From Gorsachius magnificus (taxonomy: Eukaryota; Chordata; Aves; Pelecaniformes; Ardeidae), in contig CM067081.1 of the NCBI GenBank assembly GCA_034008185.1, positions 84,898,765 through 84,962,764 on the forward strand: a stretch of 64,000 bases of DNA, in the 5' to 3' direction. This document shows positions 40,342-52,289 of this stretch, piece after piece (the first letter of the stretch is position 1; each line of letters opens with the position of its first letter). A program made the position numbers and the translations under genes. The notes beneath the pieces are model-generated. The model searched no databases. It was not told the DNA's origin and saw nothing but the letters and a program-made list of their open reading frames with translations.

Positions 40342-41271
40342 CTGCAACGTATTTCCCGACTGAAGAAAGGAAAATGCCCTCTGTTGAGAAATTACATTAT
40401 GGTGTTGCTTTGTTTTAAAGTTCACTCATCCTCAGATCCCTGTCTTCTGAAGTCATAAGCAATAAAAAGAGCTTCCCCCTGCACGTGTTCCATTATTACC
40501 AAATTCATGCCTGTTTCAGATCTCTCTGTTCTACTGACAGAGGTATCATCGCACCTCTGCTATGCATCAGTCTAAAGCACGGAAGGAGGCAAGATGTGAA
40601 GATTGCCTATCGGTATGGTATGGAAGGCAGCCGATAGCTGGGGCCACATGGCATGAAGCTGGAATGCATCACTTCAGCAACCAATCTCAGCTGCAAAATC
40701 ATTACAATTAAGATTCATTTAAAACCTGTATTTCTCAACCAGCTGCTCAAAAACACCCAACTGCCTGCTTTCAATGTTTTTATTAAGAAACACAGACAAC
40801 TGTAAAATGGGTACTCCTTGAACATTCTATTTGTTTAATTCGGAAAATCCAGATCAACATTCTTTAGAAACGAGTATTTGACACAGTTCCAGAGGGGCTT
40901 TTTTTCATCCTTTTTAAATGTATAATTGACAAAAAAAGTCCTTTTCCAGAAATGTAAGCAATTTAAACAATTGTTACAGCAATGCTACTCCCTGCAAAGG
41001 CAAAAGCCAAGCTAAGTGCATTTCTTCCTCAATGCAAATTAAAGATAAATGTAATTACATTTCATACAGGCTGTGGCTGTTAAAAACAAACAATTGTTAT
41101 AGCTTTTGAGAACCTAGCAAAAAGAAATCTGTCAGTTATTATTATTATTTATTCCCCTCACAAAAAGCTGAATGATTAAAATTATTATAGTCATTAAAAC
41201 ATTATCTAAAATAAATGCATATTTGATTGTGCAATGGTTATAATTGCAGTTACCCATACTTCTCGGTGCAT

Positions 41272-41302
41272 ATTTTTATGATCATTATATTATCATAAAA
41301 AT
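41272..41302. repeat. Perfect 11-bp inverted repeat with 9-bp loop
   Basis: Left arm atttttatgat (41272-41282) and right arm atcataaaaat (41292-41302) are exact reverse complements around cattatatt. The neighbouring DNA repeats gatc/atgatc several times up to 41342. It is AT-rich and may be chance in low-complexity sequence. Confidence 0.6.
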
Positions 41303-44300
41303 GATCGTGTATCGTTTATTATGATCACCATCGTTATATGATCCTATGTTTCCATGAACCATCATTTCATTAAAGAATCCCTCAGCACATACATAAGACT
41401 CATGAGTTCCAACCTGCCAGACATCTGCACTCACACAACTGACCTAGAATAATGGTTTTATTAGGACTCAGTGTTACAAAAATCACAATCAATATGCCAG
41501 AACATATCTGGGTGTTTTAAAAACTCCCAGCCGAGTCTCACGCATGGGATTCAATTAATTCAGCTTCAGACATCATCATCTGAGATAGGTACCACCAGCT
41601 CCTTACAATCAATGGAGACAAACAGGCACTTGTAGGGTGTAATGCTTCTGACCCACTTAGCCATTATCATGAGCTATTTGGCTCCTTTAAGTTCATATTC
41701 ATTTAGCGGCTACAGAAAAAGACTTGGGGTGACTAGGTCAGAAGTGTGTTCACTGTAAACACCCAACACTAAAATGAAAAAGTAACTGCCATAACTAACC
41801 ATTACTAAGTTCATCACTAAGTACCACTACAGCTGAGAAGGGCTTTCCTTCAAAAATTTTTCTGTAGTTTTCTGTAAGAGCTCTGAGGGTACCAACAGGT
41901 CTTAGCTGCCCTGACCACCCTCCCCTGGGGCCTCCACCGATGGGCCCAGGAGCCTTGGCTGAGATATGTCACAGGCATGCCTGTACCCATCTCTGCCATT
42001 CTGTAGTCACTTGTTGACTGGACTTCCTGGACTGACCTCAAACCTAACTCATCACTTTGCACTTCTGCACTGAACTGTCTAGAGGACATGGTGACTGTCA
42101 CTGGAGCCTGCCCGCTTGCCTTCTTTGGCAACTGTTCTACTGACTCCTGCTGGAGAGGACACTATCCCTACCAATACAGTTGCCACCCCTGGCTCCTGGA
42201 TTGTCATCTTTTGTGGAGCAGCCCCTCTCTCGCTGCTCTCTTGACAGTCTTCAAACCACAAGATTTCCTTCGCTTTCTTCTGAAATGTCTGGATTTGGCC
42301 AACGTCAGAAATACAATGCTGTGCGACAAGTGTTCTTTGCTGGGGACAATGTACAGGGGACATCAGAGATAGCCCTGCCCATACCTTCCTTGTCTCTCAT
42401 ACACCAGAAGGTGTCACACAGGCTGTTTCCTGTTCTGCTTATAGGTGCTTGCCCAAACCTCCCTACACAGCTGATGGGGGAGATGGTTGAACAGTACGTT
42501 AGTGCGGTAAGCACCATATGGGCAAGTCTTCTGAGTTTTTTTTCTTTATGCACTGCTCCTTCTGTCCTCTGGCCACTTTTGCTCCTCGTCTCTGAATGCA
42601 ACTCATAAGTCATCTTTTATTAATACCCTGCCCAGAACTTAACAGAGTACTCTGTGACTAGATGGCATTGGATTGGTGCCTCACATGAGCATATTCACTA
42701 ATGACTTGCAAAAATTTATTTTGGCAGTAGTCCTAATTGCCCACGCTTTCTCACTTAGGAACATCTCTCACTTACTACATTTCCTCTCATCTACTGGACA
42801 TTTCTGTTTACATTATTTATCTTTAGCTTGTTACCCTCTTCCTCCAAAGAAAGACAAAATTTCATTATTTTCAGAACAGGTTTCTAAATTCTCTATATAT
42901 TTTTATGTCATTTCTTTGTTCTGAATAGTGCTTTCAGCTATTATTTAAATGACATTATTAGCAAATAATCATTAATGCATCATGGCCTACTCTTGCAGTC
43001 CATTAACAAAAATGTTGGTTGAGGGGAAAGAAGAAAGCCTGCTGATGCTAAACTGGCTATGGGGGGAAAACCAGCAGCATGGCTTTACTGAACATCAGTG
43101 GGTTTGCAATCCATATGAAACCGTTCCCAAAGAAAAGCCAGTTTTTATTACTTTTTCCAAACAAAACCCTGTAAGACTCAGTAAAAGCCAACAGCACTGC
43201 ATGTGAAGTTCCCCTCTTCATCCACTAGTTTTCTATAAAAACTTTTTGTTTTCTCTTAAAAAAAAGAATGTATTTGTGGGTATTGTACACTTTCTGAGAA
43301 TCTCCAGTGATTCTTTCTGTCCTTTAAAATAAAACATGTCAGCTGGCAGCCTTTCACACCTTCCTCAGTTCCACAAGAAATGGCGACTTCAGTATATTTC
43401 CATGGAAAGATTTGGAAAAGCTCATGATTTAAAAGCATTCACAAGGAAATGAAGCGCGTGGCTTTGTCTGATGGTTAGGGACTCATGCCATAACGCATTA
43501 CAGGCTGAAACCACAGAGGCAACTTAGATGCCCAGCTACCACTTCAGGTAACTAAGGAATAACTCACCACTGAGTTATTTTGAGAACTTTGCTCAGTTAT
43601 TGACTGACTCTGTACACACCAAAGCTCCTGGGAACAAGTTTACCCCAGACGATGCATTCCAGTCTCAAACTAGGTATGCTCATGCCTATGTGTAAGCATT
43701 CTCAGGCTGCCTCCCAGACCAGGCCTCACAAAAACTTAAGAGAAGGTTTATGCACTTTTATTTATTTAGGGCACTCTCCTGGGAGGTGTGATGCATCTTT
43801 AAATTTACTGTTTGTTTTGCTTAGAAGCTAGGGCTTCTGTCCAGCTGTCAGATGTTCTAAAATTGCGTCCTAATTATGGGGCTGTTAAATGTTCTGGGGT
43901 AATGATTTGCTGTTAAGAATCTCATGCTGAAATACGTATTTCCTTTTGTCTCAGGACTTCATCATTAGTGTTTTTAATAGCCTAGTTTAGGTAATCTGCT
44001 CAACTTGCTGGCCTGCACAAATTCTCTTTCAGGTTACATCTTTGCTCTAGTCAACAGCATGACTACAATTCATGTAGGCAGTGGTGGATGAGTTGCGCAG
44101 AAAATCCTCTCCTCAGATTTGTTTCAGTCTTGTTATGACATGCCTTAGCTTTCCTTCTCAAAGAAATCACTAGCACTCTGGGGTTTAAAGGTTTAAATTG
44201 GAAATCTTTTTCACTCAGCAGGTGGCTAAGTTAATATGAGTGGGTGTGCTGTAATTAGCGTTGAAATTCCCTCCTGAATGTTCTTCCCTGCACAATATTC

Positions 44301-45965
44301 CCTCTTTTAGCCTCAAAATCTTTCTCTATTCCAATGCTCTTTCTCAAGACAAAGGGGGTTGTTTGACTGCTGAGTAACTAGGTAAATGGTAAAATTTGTC
44401 TTTTTATATATAAAAGTTTTGGGGTATAAATTTTTGTCTTTGCTAAATGTTTAGGTATTGGTTGAAGATGAAGAAAAAAGTTAGGTATACCTTTTTATTG
44501 ATTAATTCAAGTAAATATGAATGCAGCACATTCAGTAATTGCTAAAACTTAAAGTCAAGGTTAGAAAATGTATTTTCTATAATGCCAAGGGATTTAAATT
44601 TAAAGTAGCAGGACACATGCAAATCACGCATTCAAAAAAAGTAATTTTTCTTCCTCTGAGAGATGAAGAGGTATACCTATGGCAGTAAAAGATATGGTAT
44701 TGGGACCTGGGAAACAAGATGAACTGTGAGGCAGAGAGTGCCCACAAGAGGAAAAGACTGAAGAACACTGTGCCTGAAGACTCCCTCCCACCAAGCACCA
44801 CAAAAATTTGACCTATATAATGCACCAGCACGAATTTTAAAAAGTAGATAATGTTACGACTGCCAATAACAATGACAGGCTAAGGTAATAGGAGTATTTC
44901 AATCAAGCTGTAGTCTGCAGATCAGAAAGAAATTCTGTATGTATAGCTGGCCAGGGTAAGCAAAGATGAAGTGCATTTATGAAAGACAACTGATACCCAT
45001 AAGGAGCAGGGTACCATAACAGACTGATCTGGTCTGCCTTGGCTATTTTCCATTACTTCTGAAACCTGAATAAAATTTCTATTTCTTCCTTAAGAAAAGG
45101 ACCTCATTTAATAGAAAGCAACACTCAACACCCCCATCCCCCCCTAAAATTAGTAAGTTTGGTGCCCTTGTTTAGAGGAAAAGCCACTAAGCCACAGTTA
45201 GATCTGTTCTGTGTTATTATTCAGTCATTCTGTGATATTTATTTTTTAAAATTCTTTTAAAATTTTTTTTATTGTACCTTAGGCTTCCCTCTGACTTCTT
45301 ATTGTAATGAAATTGTAACTGTTCATTAATATCATTGAAATAAACAAGAATGAGTTAACACTGGCTAAAAACTATTGCTACATTCAATAAACCAAAAACT
45401 GTGTCCAAGGGAACTACGACAAAGGATTTTAGTTTGGCCAAACCATCCAGTTTTCATCTAGATCCAAACCCTTCCCTAAGTCTAAAGATATCCCAACTGT
45501 TCTGTTTCAGGCCTGTCTCTGATAGATGTTATTAATTATTTAGCTACTGCAAAATAAAATCAGTGTTTTCTTTTTTGTTACTATCATCATTCAAATACAA
45601 CTAGGTAAGAATTTCACTTCATTGCTTGATCCTCTAGCAAATCTCTTTCCCTGTGAAACTAATGAAAGTTAACACAGGAGGCCACTAACTTCAGGTAAAT
45701 TTACTAAAGGATTTTTACTTCTTTCTGGTTATAATGTATGGATCTGGCTTTAACCCTCATAGCCTCTGAAAAGAAGGAAGTCAGGAACTGTGCTTACTGC
45801 TTACAGATACTTTTACACCAGGGTTTATGTCAGGCATACACAGGAACAAGTAAATCAATACATGAAGAACTCCTTTTCCAATTCTGGTCTTCTGAATTGA
45901 AGGACAGGATAGTCCCTCCAAAAATGTGACTGTCAAACCGCAGGCAAGTGAGTAAGAAAGATTAC

Positions 45966-46110
45966 CTTGGAGACAATTTACATCCACGTTGCAAGTATGC
46001 ATTGAGTGTCCCAGTTGCTGCTAGCAGCAGTCCAAGGTATGGAGGTGAAGGTTTCATAGGTCTGGAGGAAAACTCTGGGTGGAACTGAACTCCCACAAAA
46101 TATGGGTGAT
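45966..46110 (-). CDS. CTPS2: CTPS2 internal exon with catalytic His and Glu of the GATase triad
   Basis: This 145-bp exon lies between acceptor cttgtag and donor AAG then gtaat. It encodes [20 protein letters not shown], then [13 protein letters not shown] and [13 protein letters not shown]. In the FHPEF motif the His and Glu correspond to human residues 526 and 528, two members of the Cys-His-Glu triad that releases ammonia from glutamine. [14 protein letters not shown] and LLLAATG identify the paralogue as CTPS2; CTPS1 has VQYHPEFLSRPIKP and LLLASVG by recollection. The Ser codon at its 3' end is completed by the last exon 9.1 kb away. Confidence 0.97.
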
Positions 46111-46668
46111 CTACAAGATAGATGTCAAAGAAAATTATAAGATGTAGGAAGAAGACAGTAGAACAACAGTTACCAAAAAAAGTTTATTGAAGATTTCACA
46201 CAGGAGTCCAAAAGCCACGTAAGCACGTGTGAACTTAAGGGCAAGGCAGCAGGAACCTTAACTTTTTCCATGAAAAGCAATTGACCTCAGAGACAGAAGG
46301 TTAGTAAGGTAAATTAAGGAAAAATCATCCTGTGACTCAGCCTTAATGTGCACAATGATGTAATTAAAAGCTGAATAATAAACCTGTACTGACAGGTAAG
46401 GGGGGAGGGGAGCAACAACCACAAAGTCTACACTTATCATGTTATTTTCATAGTATTTTGGTTTCCAATATATATTTATGCATGTATATTCAGAACATGC
46501 ACCCATAAATATCTGAGGGAAAAATAAAACAGTTCCTAAAAGACCAAGGGTTAACATACAGCAACTATTTACACACTAAGAGATGGATATGAAAGCAACA
46601 TACAGAGAAAACTGGGGAAAACAAGCTTCAAATAATTAGGCCTGGAAGGGATCTCCTGGAACATTACA

Positions 46669-46728
46669 GTTGGACTCGATGATCTTAAAGGTCTTTTCCA
46701 ACCGAGGTGATTCTATGATTCTATGATT
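46669..46728 (+). mobile_element. Short CR1 3' tail
   Basis: Only the last about 60 bp of a CR1 copy are present: gttggactcgatgatcttaa, then aaggtcttttccaaccgagg and two ATTCTATG units. It is severely 5'-truncated and lies 350 bp upstream of the larger CR1 at 47078, in the same orientation. Confidence 0.9.
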
Positions 46729-47077
46729 AAGTCCAGTTTCCTGTTATTGAATGCAGCTACATCGAGTAGTCTCACACACAAAGGGTCAAGGCTCTGCCAT
46801 AACACCCTCTAGGTTTTTTTGCTCCCACTAGAAAGCTCTTCTGATACTCTCTCCTTTTGCTAAGAAACCTTTTCCTAATTCAAAGGCCATCTTTGTTACA
46901 GCAAACTTATATCCACTTCTTATGGTGCTCTTCTCTCCTGCTGTTTGGCCTGCGTGATTAAGTATGACAGTATCACCATTGTTCAACTCTGCCTGCTAAG
47001 CTAAACAAGTCATGCTGCTTCATCTTCTCTTAAATCTTCAGCTCTCTTGTTTCCCAATGTGGGAATGCCGGGTCCCT

Positions 47078-47852
47078 CACTTGGGTCACAACAACCCCAT
47101 GCAGCGCTACAGGCTTGGGGAAGAGTGGCTGGAAAGCTGCCTGGCGGAAAAAGACCTCAGGGTACTGGTTGACAGCTGGCTGAATATGAGCCAGCAGTGT
47201 GCCCAGGTGGCCAAGAAGGCCAACGGCATCCTGGCTTGTATCAGGAATAGTGTGGCCAGCAGGAGTAAGGAAGAGATCGTGCCCCTGTACTCGGTGCTGG
47301 TGAGGCCGCACCTCGAATACTGTGTTCAGTTTTGGGCCCCTCTCTACAAGAAAGATGTTGCGTTGCTGGAACATGTCCATAGGAGAGCCACAAAGCTGTT
47401 GAGGGGTCTGGAGCACAAGTCTTATGAGGAGCGGCTGAGGGAACTGGGGTTGTTTAGTCTGGAGAAGAGGAGGCTGAGGGGAGACCTGATCGCCCTCTAC
47501 ACCTGCCTGACAGGAGGCTGTAGCCAGGTGGGGGTTGGCCTCTTCTCCCGGGTAATGGACGATAGGACGAGGGGGAATGGCTTGAAGTTGCGCCAGGGCA
47601 GGTTTAGGTTGGACATTAGGAAAAACTTCTTCACCGAGAGGGTTGTCAGGCTCTGGAATGGGCTGCCCAGGGAGGTGGTGGAGTCCTCATCCCTGGAGGT
47701 ATTTAAAAGAAGGATAGATGAGGTGCTTAGGGACACGGTTTAGAGGTGGGATGGCAGGGTTAGGTTAACGGTTGGACTTGATGATCTTAAAGGTCTTTTC
47801 CAACCAAAACGATTCTATGATTCTATTTTATGATTCTATCCTACGATTCTAA
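47078..47852 (+). mobile_element. CR1 LINE 3' fragment with open ORF2 C-terminus
   Basis: A 5'-truncated CR1 in the plus orientation, inside a CTPS2 intron and antisense to that gene. From about 47085 it encodes [19 protein letters not shown] through [11 protein letters not shown] to the stop at 47741-47743, without internal stops. This C-terminal region is nearly the same as the one in the 7468-9990 copy, so the two belong to closely related subfamilies. After the stop come the conserved tail and imperfect ATTCTATG units to about 47850. Confidence 0.95.
47085..47743 (+). pseudogene. CR1 ORF2 C-terminal fragment (about 219 codons)
   Basis: This is the post-RT C-terminal part of CR1 ORF2. It holds the block around [16 protein letters not shown], the [20 protein letters not shown] block and the final [20 protein letters not shown] block. 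It has no polymerase active site and no start of its own. It is a passenger of the truncated insertion, not a gene. The frame remains open upstream to 47012, but those residues do not belong to CR1. Confidence 0.92.
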
Positions 47853-48233
47853 TTTGAACAGTAACTTTAAGTATCATTGTAATTGGACCAGTAATGACTC
47901 TTTGATTAGACTTTTGCAACTTTTACTGGACTAACAACACACTTTGGCTTTACATGTAAGGTGCATTGCTTGATCCCATGGGAGTTCCATGGGCTATTTT
48001 GTCTTGAGGCTTAGTTTCAATTTGGATGCATTGCATCCATATCTTCCATGTGCTTCAACCAATATTTGGTGTCTGAAATCGGGCACTCCCCACCTGTCTC
48101 AGGAAATGAATTGGAATCTCGCACCCATTGGTATTCAGCAACCCTTTCATAGTAGTTTCTATGAAACAGTTAGTTTTACCTAACAGAAATTTTCTGTTGT
48201 GGCAAAGGTATCGGATTTGACACGAAGACATCA

Positions 48234-48339
48234 GTGGCTTAGGGAAATGGTTTAGTGGTGGGATGGCAGCGTTAGGTTAATGGTTGGACTTGATGATCTT
48301 AAAGGTCTTTTCCAACCTAAACAATTCTATGATTCTATG
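48234..48339 (+). mobile_element. Short CR1 3' end
   Basis: About 105 bp of CR1 3' end: the last ORF2 codons (gcttagggaaatggtttag), the conserved tail (cttgatgatcttaaaggtct) and two ATTCTATG units. It is the third same-oriented CR1 end within 1.7 kb. Confidence 0.92.
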
Positions 48340-49354
48340 TAATTTAGTTCTTTAAAGCTGTAAAACAAGACAGTGACAAAGCATCAAATATTTCCTGTGG
48401 GGATATTTTGTTTAAAAGCTTTGCCTAAGCTATCTGGTGTACTGTTATTTCTGTGCTTCTGCTCCAACCTACCCTCCTCCCTATGATGACTGTTTTTCAT
48501 TAGTAATCAGAGCCTCCTTGCAGCCCATTGTGAAATAATGCCAGGTTTTACTGCTGCTTTTATTCTTTTCACAGTAACATGCAATTTAAAAATTCTGCCC
48601 GATTTATTTCACAATGCTCTCTATAGAAGTTGTTTCATAACAAAATAGCCTCCCAACACCAGCATACGTAACGGACGCAATCTATCAAGAACAAACTAAG
48701 CAAAGAATACCATGACAATTAGTAGTTTATGAATTCACATGTGTCCTTTGCTCTCAGATCACTCTCTATGGTGCAGTTGCTTGACATTGTAAGTAGGTGT
48801 CTATATTGAAACCCTGGTTCAAAATTGCAACACCATGGAGCATACCATAGAGTATATAAAATAAATTCTCAGGAGCATTATGTCACAAATAGCACTCCAC
48901 AGGATGATAATGTTCTCTTATGATAAATTTATGTTTCTGTGCACGGAGTTTATCTTAACCAATGGCAATTAGGAGCCACATAAGAAAGGAAAAGAAGTCA
49001 TGTAAGGTAGCCTGCATCTTCAGGTGACTGATACTCATCTAGCCAACAGTGACTTAACAGCAAGGAGTTAATCAAAGAATCAAGCAAAATCAGAAGGATT
49101 GTTTCTAAGAGCTATTCTGTGTAGTAGTCAAAGATACGCAGTGTAGCTTCCTTTTACTTCAGAACCTTTTAGAAAAGAAATCAAGTCTTACTTGGTAAAG
49201 TAGTCCAAATATACCAGATTTCCACAGTATCAAACCCTCATCTATCTGAATCACTTCTGTGAAAGAAAGGAACTTGCTTTCTATTTGATTTTCATAGTTT
49301 TTTCTATGATCCTAAACAGGGTGACTGAAAGAGACAAACTGATCAGGAGGCACG

Positions 49355-49506
49355 CTGAGAGGTCTCTAGTCCCACCTCCTGCTCAAAGCAGGGTCAAGTT
49401 CAAAGTTAAATCAGGTTGCTGACAGCTTTGTCTAGTCAAGTTTTGAAGGTCTCTGTCTGCAAGGATGGAGATTTCACAGCCTCTCCAGGTAATACATTCC
49501 AGTGAT
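49355..49506 (-). mobile_element. Decayed CR1 3' fragment
   Basis: Antisense CR1 blocks: agaggtctctagtcccacct, cctgctcaaagcagggtcaa, gttttgaaggtctctgtctg and aaggatggagatttcacagc. It is heavily diverged and lacks the 8-bp end units. It lies in the opposite orientation to its CR1 neighbours in this intron. Confidence 0.75.
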
Positions 49507-49659
49507 GTTTTATACTTGGGCTATATTGCATGTATATATATTTCATATACGCAAGCAAACTGAACATTTATTAGTTGTTAGCACCTGACTAAGAATATTT
49601 GAGGGTGCTTAGGGAGCAGGCCAATGTCATTGTGAAGCTCAGTTTTTAATCTCTAAAAG

Positions 49660-50188
49660 GCCAAGGCGATCATGAGAGGTCTCTGATGACTGGAAAAAGG
49701 CAGTCACCACGCCCTTCTTCAAGAAAGACAAAAAGAAGGATCCAAGGAACTACAGGATGGTCAGCCTAACCTCAGTTTATGGCAAGATTATGAAAGAAAT
49801 CCTCCTCCAAGGCATTTCCAGACACACGAAGGACAGGAAGACAATTGGGCACCACAAGCTTGGGAACAATCAGTCCTTCAATGCAAGGAGGGTAATAGCC
49901 TTCCTTCATCCTGACTTTAGCAACACTTTTGATATGGTTTCCTAGCATCTAAGTTGGGAGCTATGGACTATGGGTAGAACTACAAAGCATGTTAAAAAAT
50001 GGCTGGACTGCTGGGTTCAAAGAGTAGTGGGGAGTGGTCTGAAGTCCAAACAATAGCATACTTACAGATACTCAAAACTTGACTGATTTGGCTTTCAACA
50101 GCCTAATCTATATTTGAAGGTAGCCCTGTGTTGGAACCAGAGTATTAGACTAGATGACCTCCCAAATCACAAATATATATGATTCTAC
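49660..50188 (+). mobile_element. Ancient CR1 with reverse-transcriptase remnant
   Basis: Translating the plus strand gives recognisable CR1 ORF2 pieces. They include DDWKKAVTTPFFKKDKKKDP, RNYRMVSLTSVYGKIMKEIL, then a decayed DFSNTFDMVS (the motif A region, normally [10 protein letters not shown]) and WLDCWVQRVV. Frame breaks and stops are present. The 3' part from about 50100 (tagactagatgacctcccaa and a terminal gattctac) looks like a CR1 tail, so a deletion may have joined RT to tail. Confidence 0.8.
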
Positions 50189-50468
50189 ATAGCCAAATCC
50201 TGCTGAGCTACAATTATCACCTTTTGGAAAAGTAGCATGTCTCTCCCTGATAATCAAATACATGCCCAATCCTTGAGAAGTGTAAAACTTCTCCTAACAT
50301 CCTCTGAATCTTCACCCATTGTAACACATAGGCGGAGTCAGCAGTATCCCCCAACATGATCTTGGCTGTTACGACAGCTAAATATTGTGCCTTCATGCCA
50401 TTTAACAACCTGTAGTTCACACAGTTTTAATAGATGCAGAAAGTACTACAGACAAGTAAGACACTCAC

Positions 50469-50565
50469 TCTCCAGTTCAATAATTTCCATTCTGTTCCCT
50501 TCTGTATCATGGCCAACAAATTTCAAACCTTTCTCTTCAAAGCAGTGAGTCAATTCTGGGTTCAC
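50469..50565 (-). CDS. CTPS2: CTPS2 internal exon (VNPEL...IIELE)
   Basis: This 97-bp exon lies between acceptor tttcag and donor A then gtgagt. It encodes VNPEL, then [13 protein letters not shown], then [18 protein letters not shown] followed by the next exon's NHPYF fits CTPS2 better than CTPS1, which by recollection has RMEIVELEDHPFF. It starts in phase 0 and ends one base into a codon, giving Asn (A+AT) across the junction. All phases agree with the neighbouring exons, so the reading frame is intact. Confidence 0.95.
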
Positions 50566-52233
50566 CTGAAATATTGAAAGTAATAATAATTGCAGTTCTA
50601 TTTCTTTTTGGATTTAACAAACAGTAGTAGTAAATTGTAATAGTTTTAGTATGCATACAAGAATGAAAAGAATTGAGAAAAGAGCTGGGAACTTTTTCTT
50701 TCTTGTTTTAACAACTCTCTGGTATGAATTTGTAAAAGTGGGCATGCTTATTTAGTAAGAGATGAACCAGTAATTTTAAAACTTGCTACGTAAAATTCAA
50801 AAGATTAAAGCCAGGGTCCCTTCTGCTTGCTGTGCTCCTGATTCTGAGCAGCTTGCATTCCTCATTTTTTAAATGGCCCACTGCAGTAGGTGTAAAGACT
50901 GACCTCCTCTTTGAACACCGCATTTCAGTGGTTATGACACAAGCTGTGGTTCAGCTCATCCTTCAAACCGAGAAGCTCTGCAGTGAGCTGTTTCATTTCC
51001 TTGGTGATGTTCTAACCGCTCAGCTAATATTCAAACTCTGAGCACCTTTACCACCATCGCATTCTCCCCCAGCTTTTTAAGGAAACCCAACATTGTCCGA
51101 ATCAGTTTGTAGCTCAGGCCCCTCTGGAGATACAGATGGAGTCAGGTCCCTTCTGAACTATCTCTGAGATAACTGTAGGAGTTCAGCTCTTGCCCATTGC
51201 CTTGAATGACAGTATTTTGAATGTACATAGACACCTTTGCCCAGATGTTCTCAAACAGAGGAGTGGAACTATACAAGGGGCCTACAGAGCTGGTTGGTAG
51301 GAAGTAAGTGATCTGAATTAGCCTTCAAGTTGTAGATGCCTGAAGTTTGCCTACATTTAGACTATGAAAGAATGCACACTACCTGAACATAATCCAAGCC
51401 TTTAAATAAGCCAAATTGGCCAAGGAGCGATGCATTTAAGGATTATAAGCCTTTACCTTTCAAATACTTCACAGGGAGTCAACTCAGGTAATCTATGACA
51501 TCACTCTCCAAGACCATTTTGCTAAGACACTGAACCTCCTCTACCACAGAAACAGTACACTATACTATTCCCCTCTATTGAACACTTGGAAGAACACCTC
51601 TGCAATACTGTGTCTAGTTTCAGGCCCCTCAGTACAAGAAAGAGATTGACAAAATGTTGTGAGTCCACAGAAGGTCCAACCAGGATGGTTAGGGGCCTGG
51701 ACCACGTGCAACATAGGAGGAAAGACTGGATAAGCTGGATTTGTTCAGCCTGGAGAAGACAAAGAGTGGATCTCTTTGCTGACTTTAACTATCTAATGGG
51801 ATGGTATAAAGAAGACAAAGCCAGACTCTGCTCAGAGATGCACAGCTTAAGACAGAGATAAAAGACAAACTGCCCAAGGAAATGTCCTATTAGATGTAAG
51901 GGAAGAAAGGGTTCATAGTGAAGTGGTTAAGGATTGGAACAGACTGTTAAAAGATGTTGTGGAACCTCTCTCTTCAGAGATTGAAAACTGGATGGGACAA
52001 AATCCTGAGCAGCCTGATATAATTTTGAAGTTGGCTTAGCTCCAAACAGAGAGTTGGACCAGTAGACTTGCAGAGGTTCCTTTCGATCTATATTATACTG
52101 TCTAACCATTACTAATTTTTCAGTTTTGTTTATGTAAGAAATCTCCCATTGGTTTTAAGGAGAATCATGCCTACTGAAACAAAATTTACTTAAGCTTTAA
52201 CTTTTGAGCACAAAGTACATTAGCAGTGCTTAC
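50566..52233 (-). other. CTPS2: CTPS2 intron (1.7 kb)
   Basis: Its ends fit GT-AG rules on the minus strand. It carries an old plus-oriented CR1 3' piece at about 51585-52106. The remaining sequence shows no recognisable feature. Confidence 0.88.
51585..52106 (+). mobile_element. Ancient CR1 3' part
   Basis: Decayed sense CR1 blocks: aatactgtgtctagtttcag, cccctcagtacaagaaag, ttgttcagcctggagaagac, gtggttaaggattggaacag and a final gttggaccagtagacttgca. Several internal deletions and stops. It belongs to an older subfamily than the copies at 7468 and 47078. Confidence 0.8.
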
Positions 52234-52289
52234 CTCATATCGATGCCTGTGTCGCTCCTCTACAAACATTGCATCACCATAAAGTTTCC
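52234..52289 (-). CDS. CTPS2: CTPS2 internal exon (RKLYGD...RHRYE)
   Basis: This 56-bp exon lies between acceptor tatttag and donor GAG then gtaag. With the last base of the previous exon it reads [19 protein letters not shown]. The EERHRHRYE block is a hallmark of the CTP synthase GATase domain, where the Arg/His-rich strand lies near the glutamine site. It starts two bases into a codon and ends in phase 0. The short AMFV stretch is the variable part among vertebrate paralogues. Both flanking introns are about 1.7-2.1 kb and contain no other gene. Confidence 0.94.

Larger units (their letters stand above)
36822..45965 (-). other. CTPS2: Last intron of CTPS2 (9.1 kb)
   Basis: Bounded by donor gtaat at its upstream end and acceptor ttaacag at its downstream end on the minus strand. 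It holds the 53-bp tandem palindrome at 40236-40341, a 23-bp tandem duplication at 37846-37891 and a small hairpin at 41272-41302. Around 41850-42660 is a moderately GC-rich stretch that looks like a decayed repeat; the part near 42620-42680 faintly resembles the antisense end of a CR1 copy. No coding exon was found in it. Confidence 0.85.
46111..50468 (-). other. CTPS2: CTPS2 intron loaded with CR1 fragments (4.4 kb)
   Basis: This intron lies between the RMEIIELE and HPYFVGVQ exons. It contains three CR1 3' ends in the plus orientation (46669, 47078 and 48234), one minus-oriented piece (49355) and an old CR1 reverse-transcriptase remnant (49660-50188). The rest, including 48340-49350, is unique AT-rich DNA in which I see no exon. 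Confidence 0.88.

Noticed and set aside
41850..42660. GC-richer stretch with overlapping open frames of 83-142 codons
   Set aside because: Probably a decayed repeat; I could not assign it to a family and saw no consistent coding frame, so it is only mentioned under the intron.
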